Shown here: piece by piece, positions 59,330-64,000 of the stretch | How the letters are laid out: the number at the start of each line of letters is the position of its first letter | How positions within the stretch are numbered: the first letter of the stretch is position 1 | NCBI RefSeq assembly: GCF_000264905.1 | Contig: NW_006763134.1 | Location: 2,507,013 to 2,571,012, forward strand | Direction of reading: 5' to 3' | Length of the DNA: 64,000 bases | Source: Stereum hirsutum FP-91666 SS1 | Lineage: Eukaryota > Basidiomycota > Agaricomycetes > Russulales > Stereaceae | Translations under genes and position numbers: made by a program | The notes under the pieces: generated by a model | What the model was told of the DNA's origin: nothing | Seen by the model: the letters and a program-made list of their open reading frames with translations, nothing else | Databases searched by the model: none

Positions 59330-59640
59330 ACCCTATCTCCCCCAAAGCACCTCGTGATATGACCATATATTCGGGATAAACGCCTGCACAAAGCACTTAC
59401 ATCTCAGTTCGTCTCGCGGATGAAGCTTAAAGGGCGACCGGACTGAAACCATTGCCGTTGAGACGGGAACTTTGGACCAAACGCAGAAGGTATGATGAAC
59501 TCTTGGTGAGATAAACGATGCACGGGGCATTTGTGAGCGCTTTCGCGTTCCTCGTCTCGCCTTTCGACCATCACAATCTTCCCAGAGAAACGGATTGTGA
59601 TTGTCATACAGAATCCTTGCCAAGCATTGCCAAGACTCTT
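59330..59640 (-). pseudogene. Decayed unknown gene, copy B of the duplicated block
   Basis: Pieces FLWEDCDG, AHKCPVHRL, SHQEFIIPSAFGPKFPSQ and RDELRCKCFVQAFIPN match copy A but lie in different frames. A 164-codon frame (59333-59827) crosses the region, but its reading does not follow the conserved pieces throughout. Between this and the MYND gene start of transcript (59651-60080) nothing was recognised. Confidence 0.35.
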
Positions 59641-60080
59641 CGAAATACAGACCAGAAGGAATCGGAAGAGAGTGGGGACGGCGAACGCAGATTCTGAGCT
59701 GGAGGCGCAGCTGGATGTTGTCTCCGCCCTCGAATATGACTCTGGTGATCAGATTCTCCTTGTGTGCAGCTAATGAAACTGAGGTCACTAAGAACTGAAA
59801 GCGTAATGGCACTGGGAGAAAGATCACTTAGCCTTTATGTTGGCGACACCACTTTACAAGTCAGAAAGGGAGCATACAGCGTGGAACGAAGGATACATTT
59901 GAGGCGTACAACCTAATAAGAAATACAGTCAACGGAAATACAATGGGTGCGCAGATTGGGATCTACGCTCTCGTCAGCAATTCACGCAGGGTGCAACGTA
60001 TCTAATTCAAGGGACTGTCGATGGATTAGATCGTCAGTGACTATGCACGATCAAATGTAAGAGAAGACTAACCAAATCGC

Positions 60081-61098
60081 TCATGTCCAGACCCACTTCA
60101 CGTCCTTTACTATTTTGCAGGCTTCCTTGTGCTGTGGCCAATCCTGCGTCTGACATTCTCTGCTGTTGAACACGGACAGTGATGAGCTTCAGGGACGAAA
60201 CGCAAAGGAAACAATGAGCATTGTTAGAACTGACCTGCAATACCTGGCAAGAGTAGCAACTCCATGAGTACAATCCTCCCACCTCGCGGAGAAAAGAAGA
60301 CGAAACACACCTCGTAATCTTACATCCCGTACACCTACTCATGCCAACGTCTAATCCCACTTCCCTAGCCTTCACATCGTCCTCGCAAAATGCACAGCTT
60401 CCCATCAACGGAAACTGCCCGGACTCCGGAATAGATGAGCCGCGGATGATCTTCTTGGCTTTCTTTTCTTGCTTATCTAGTGTTTTCTGTGACTCGCCAA
60501 CGACGGTGCCGGCTTCACGAGCGATTTCATGAAGGAGTTTCGAGCAAGGCCCTCTAGAAGTATCGCAGATCAAATGAACCTGAAAAAAATGAACATACGT
60601 GATTGGCACATGTGGTGTATAGTACGTGGTAGACGTACGTAGGCGTTTGCGCGAGGGGGATCGAGATGTGTCCAAAACATATTCTGCACATACGATTCAC
60701 GCGCAGGCTTATCTATAGGATATTACTCAAAATGCGTCTCATACGAAGCGGCGAAGTGAAGACGACGCACCGCAAAACTCGCAATACCAATTTTGACTAT
60801 GCTTCAAACTCGGCACGATTTTTCTAAGCATATCCTGCACCCAATCCGAAACCCCTTGCACGTCTTTTGCCCGATGTTTATCTTTCACATATTCCGGCAT
60901 TTTCGGTCGCATGATGACTTCGAGTCGGCGTTGATTTTCGGGATTGGCGAAACGGATGTCGTGGTTGGGAGAGTCGGTGGAATTGGAGCCGTAGATGATC
61001 ATGGTGAGTTCTAGGTGGTTCGCGGTGGGAAGTGAGGCATTGTGTGCGGAGTCGACAGATGAAGCCAGCTTGCCCCAGATAGATGATGGAATAGACAT
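60081..61098 (-). CDS. MYND-type zinc finger protein, 252 residues, with a 9-nt exon
   Basis: Five exons in transcript order: 60771-61098, 60639-60712, 60311-60579, 60235-60243, 60081-60159. N-terminal half: MSIPSSIWGKL..., then NWYCEFC and DKPARESYVQNMFWTHLDPP, with no named domain. The basic linker DKQEKKAKKIIRGSS precedes the C-terminal MYND finger: C-AFC...C-TGC, TRYCRECQTQDWPQHKEAC. All seven Cys and the His are present. The YCR part comes from a 9-nt exon that must be included to complete the finger. The protein ends soon after, at KWVWT. MYND fingers bind short proline-rich partner motifs; the role here is unknown. Confidence 0.87.
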
Positions 61099-61707
61099 CG
61101 TTTAAGTTCGACTAGTTTGAAAGAAGGGGATGAGAGGCAAACAAGAGGAATAACATGAACAAGTTGATGGATTCCCGATTGGAAATGCACCGGGAGCTTC
61201 GCGGCCCGGGACGTCATTTCTTTGTGGCGCCATATCCGACTCAAGCTTGGCTCTTGCCTTGGTGGACGCTGCCAACCTTCACTAGAGATGATACTTACTT
61301 CAGCTTATCTAGAACTTCCAATCGTCGTTCTACTTCGACACAGTTCATCAGGTTTGAGGGTCTTAAAATATACAAAGTAAACGTTTGCACATACGGTCTA
61401 CTTATTCTTGACTTATCAGGACAACTTTAAGTTTGAGGCGGCGTCGGTGGCGACGAGCGCGGGCAACTCTGTGGCCGTATCTTCAAGCCTTTGCCAATCA
61501 ACCTAAGGCTCGAGTCGCTACTCATAAGCTTAATTGACGCTTGAGTTCTTGTGGCTAGAGCTATAGCTATTTTTAACGCTTGGGCATAGGTTTGACAGTT
61601 CCGATCGCCAGGATGGCCGCCACTAAAATACAATGGCGTATATATACTCCCCGTGAGCAGCTCTCACAGGCCTCCGTATCGTTACTGCCTCAAAATAATC
61701 GCACACC
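61099..61707. other. Divergent intergenic region
   Basis: It separates the MYND gene (-) and the RING-ubiquitin gene (+), whose start codons face away from each other. No feature was recognised. It probably holds both promoters. Confidence 0.5.
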
Positions 61708-62674
61708 ATGCACTCTACATTCTCTCTTCTGTATTCCCCGCCAAGTCCTCCCCAAAGTTCCGACTATGAGTACGTCGATGAGGACATTGGCTCTGACAAG
61801 AAAGATATACGATGCTCCATCTGCCGGTGGGTTCAACAGTTCATCATTCGTACGAGGAATTTGACCGAGGCCGACTTCCGATGAGGCACTTAGTGACGTC
61901 CTCTACGACCCGATCCTCACGAGATGTAGCCATGAGTTCTGTCGAAAATGTCTATATGACCACTGCATCGATATCGATGAAGATTCCGAGTCGCCTTCCT
62001 GCCCTGAATGTCGAAGGACAGTCTCTGTAGAAACGTACTACCCCGACCTTCGCAGGAACAATGTTTGTTGTCTCATTCTTTTCGTCTGCAGGAATCGGTC
62101 TCATTCTGATATTGATTGTTATCATAGGAATTGGAGTCTCTTGATGTCAGGTGCAAGCGGGAGAATTGCGCATTCCTAGGAGAACGGAGGGAGTTGGTGG
62201 AGCATTGGAGGACCAGTTGTCCTGAGATGCCATACTCTGACGATGAGGATAGCGATATCGAGTATGAGGTTAAGGAGAAGAAAAGTAGTGCGCTCTATGT
62301 TCGACATTTCTAATATTTTTAGATACTGAATAAATGTCTCATTTTGCGATTTAGTCACAATATTCATCAAGACTCTCGACGGCAAGAACATAACATACCG
62401 AGATGTCGATATCGAGAGCGCAACAGTCGAGGACATGAAACGACTGGTTGAGGAGCGCCAAGGCATTGAGCCTGATCAGCAACGCCTCATTTGTTTTGGA
62501 AAGCAGTTGGAAGATGGCGAACTCTTGAGCGAGTACAATATTCGAGACGGCGTGACGGTACATCTCGGTACGGTTCCTTTTCTCGATCTTATCCTCAATA
62601 TTTCATCTGGTGACTGATTGCTTGTTTTTTTATTCCCATGTTCTCGTCTAGTCCTTCGCTTGAGGGGTGGCTGA
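61708..62674 (+). CDS. RING finger protein fused to a C-terminal ubiquitin-like domain ending LRLRGG
   Basis: Five exons: 61708-61826, 61870-62062, 62128-62284, 62355-62567, 62652-62674; 234 residues. A C3HC4 RING spans residues 36-87: C36, C39, C59, H61, C64, C67, C84, C87. A second C-x4-C...H...C unit follows (C113, C118, H130, C135), of TRAF-like type. An acidic linker leads to a ubiquitin-like domain at 157-234: [50 protein letters not shown], then stop. Equivalents of ubiquitin L8, I44, V70, K6, K11, K27 and K48 are kept; K29, K33 and K63 are not. There is a two-residue insertion before the helix. RINGs recruit E2-ubiquitin, so this would be an E3 carrying its own ubiquitin-like module. 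The last 23-nt exon supplies VLRLRGG. Confidence 0.9.
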
Positions 62675-63743
62675 ATACGAACTCTGGCCACATTAGCCGT
62701 TACCACTTGCTTAGCACCTAAAACTCCGACGAGAGAAATCACCATGTATTCTGTGGCAGCATTTTTGTATCATTTCGTTACCTATCTTGATATTGTCAAT
62801 CTGAAGTCAATCTTGATATTTCTCGCGGCCACGGCTTTGCCTATGGACCATACCCGTTATCCACCCACCTCGGCCTCGGTATCTTTTCGAAAGATGGAAA
62901 GATGCAGTCGCTCTTCATCGTCTACAGTTCTCTTCATCGTCTACAGTTTTGTTGGGTCGATATTTTCGAAAAAAAAGGCGTACAGGGAAGCAAGCCGTAT
63001 GTCGTGGTTAGGGTTGAGTGGCCCAATGCACCAGGCCACGAGGCAGTGGCGTGACTGACGCGAATAGTGTGTCGGGTTAGGGTTTCGGGTGTGTCTCAGC
63101 CTCGCTTTGAACGTGTCGTGGTTCTCCCACATGAGCCAGCCGTAACTATCGATGTTGACTTTCCCTTTTGTCCTCTCGCGTCCACTACAAGCACACTAGC
63201 TACCCTCGCAACTTCCCACAACAATCACTAGTCATCTATAACAGTGAAACATACAGGCCGTAAGGTGTCACTAGCAATCCGTTCACACGTGTCGCGATTC
63301 GGGCTTGCCACCCAGCTTCGCTAGAGCCGGCAGAGCCCGAGCTTCCACTTCCTTTCCGATACCCACTTTCCCACCGCCTGTGGATCGTGGTCCACTTGCC
63401 GTTTTATTATTCTTTAATCGTCTAGTATGTTCTTTTCCTACGTGGATATGTTCTCTATGATTCTATGGCTGTGGGTCACCGGTAGCTTAGGTGGATATAG
63501 ACTGGATGTATATATATGGGCACCTGTAGTTACTGTGGCCCCTCAGCGGGTTAAATTCCCATTTGATTTGTCGAGTTCTCTTACCGTGCGAACATCAAGA
63601 CTTATTCGATAAATCTCATCTTATCTTAATTCGCTCCGTGTGCGTTCCGTCTTAGGCCGAACGTCACATATTTTGAACTCAACAAGCTAAGTTTCTTTTA
63701 TTTCACTTGTCTAAGGACTGATCACCCTTTTACTTGTGAAACC
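62675..63743. other. Intergenic or retroelement leader, nothing firmly recognised
   Basis: Short frames without motifs. Two isolated TTAGGG hexamers (about 63008 and 63077) are not a telomere. The last 300 bases are AT-rich and could be the LTR or leader of the element whose open frame starts at 63744. Confidence 0.35.
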
Positions 63744-64000
63744 ATGGTTGTTACTAGGTCTGGTAAATCCTCGTATGCCAAAGTCCTTCAGGACGGAGGA
63801 TCGGGGTCTGAGAGTAACGACGACTTGAGTGGCGTGGCTCCTGAGCCGACGGGCAGAAGCTCGCCACTTCCACACATTACCGAGTCCGGCTCGGTCATTG
63901 GTTCAGGTGAGTCTACATCGGACGAGAACCGAATGATCGGGGGACTCTTGTCCCTTCCCCAAGACAGGGATCCGGGACTTGCGGGACAAGGTCCCGCAAG
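63744..64000 (+). CDS. Partial open frame running off the window, possibly retroelement gag
   Basis: An open frame of 85 codons starts MVVTRSGKSSYAKVLQDG and continues Ser/Gly/Glu-rich to the window end with no stop. The N-terminal VTRSG and low-complexity acidic composition resemble the start of fungal gypsy-type gag proteins. Nothing downstream is visible to confirm this. No intron is needed. It could equally be the N-terminus of an ordinary hypothetical protein. Confidence 0.4.
   Translation, partial: MVVTRSGKSSYAKVLQDGGSGSESNDDLSGVAPEPTGRSSPLPHITESGSVIGSGESTSDENRMIGGLLSLPQDRDPGLAGQGPA

Larger units (their letters stand above)
57567..59650 (-). repeat. Segmental tandem duplication, copy B
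   Basis: It is in direct orientation with copy A at 55173-57260. Homology covers the SUR7-like gene, its promoter (TTTATATG box near 58836) and the decayed coding stretch near 59330-59640. Confidence 0.75.

Noticed and set aside
63008..63082. Two TTAGGG hexamers
   Set aside because: They are isolated and not in tandem, so there is no telomeric repeat.
1..64000. CRISPR arrays, operons, ribosome binding sites
   Set aside because: The window is eukaryotic nuclear DNA. No regularly spaced repeats or polycistronic arrangement were seen.

Overview
The window is nuclear DNA of a filamentous basidiomycete, most likely an Agaricomycete. Genes are split by many introns of about 45-70 bases and packed on both strands. 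Several products belong to families typical of mushrooms: an expanded Fe(II)/2-oxoglutarate oxygenase family, DUF6534 membrane proteins, MYND-finger proteins, F-box paralogues, a SWIM-finger MULE transposase and an A-T-R adenylate-forming reductase. No prokaryotic signature is present. Exon coordinates were rebuilt by hand from GT/GC-AG sites, reading phase and family conservation. Most models close in frame to whole codons, and exceptions are marked.

Left third (1-18.6 kb): an unrecognised six-exon gene (1130-2211); a very large 18-exon 2OG oxygenase on the minus strand (2843-8979) whose C-terminal half is built from duplicated exon pairs; a broken F-box gene (9329-10924) facing an intact paralogue (11525-13243); a complete MULE DNA transposon (13409-16883) with 130-bp terminal inverted repeats and a 9-bp target duplication; and the spindle checkpoint gene BUB3 (17038-18590). 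The transposon sits in the short shared promoter of the F-box gene and BUB3.

Middle (18.6-46 kb): two DUF6534 genes (20568-22709, 34772-36352), a MYND-finger gene (23147-25711), the mitochondrial complex I 51-kDa subunit (26006-28204, minus) and an 11-exon A-T-R reductase (29632-33469, minus). A gene-poor stretch follows (36.4-43.9 kb). It holds a candidate small secreted peptide, a decayed membrane-protein gene, LTR-like sequence, an intron-containing tRNA-Arg and a 315-bp hAT-type MITE. A single-pass membrane protein gene lies at 43967-45401.

Right third (46-64 kb): the Cys-Gly dipeptidase DUG1; two divergent paralogous S33 peptidases; a monoglyceride lipase; a tandemly duplicated SUR7/PalI membrane-protein gene with its flanking DNA; a second MYND-finger gene; a RING-finger protein fused at its C-terminus to a ubiquitin-like domain ending in LRLRGG; and, at the edge, an open frame that may start a retroelement gag.

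Most genes here are unrelated neighbours rather than a pathway cluster. Housekeeping genes (BUB3, complex I, DUG1) alternate with lineage-expanded families and mobile DNA. The most unusual items are the RING-ubiquitin fusion, the MULE insertion in the BUB3 promoter and the exon-pair repeats of the 2OG oxygenase.
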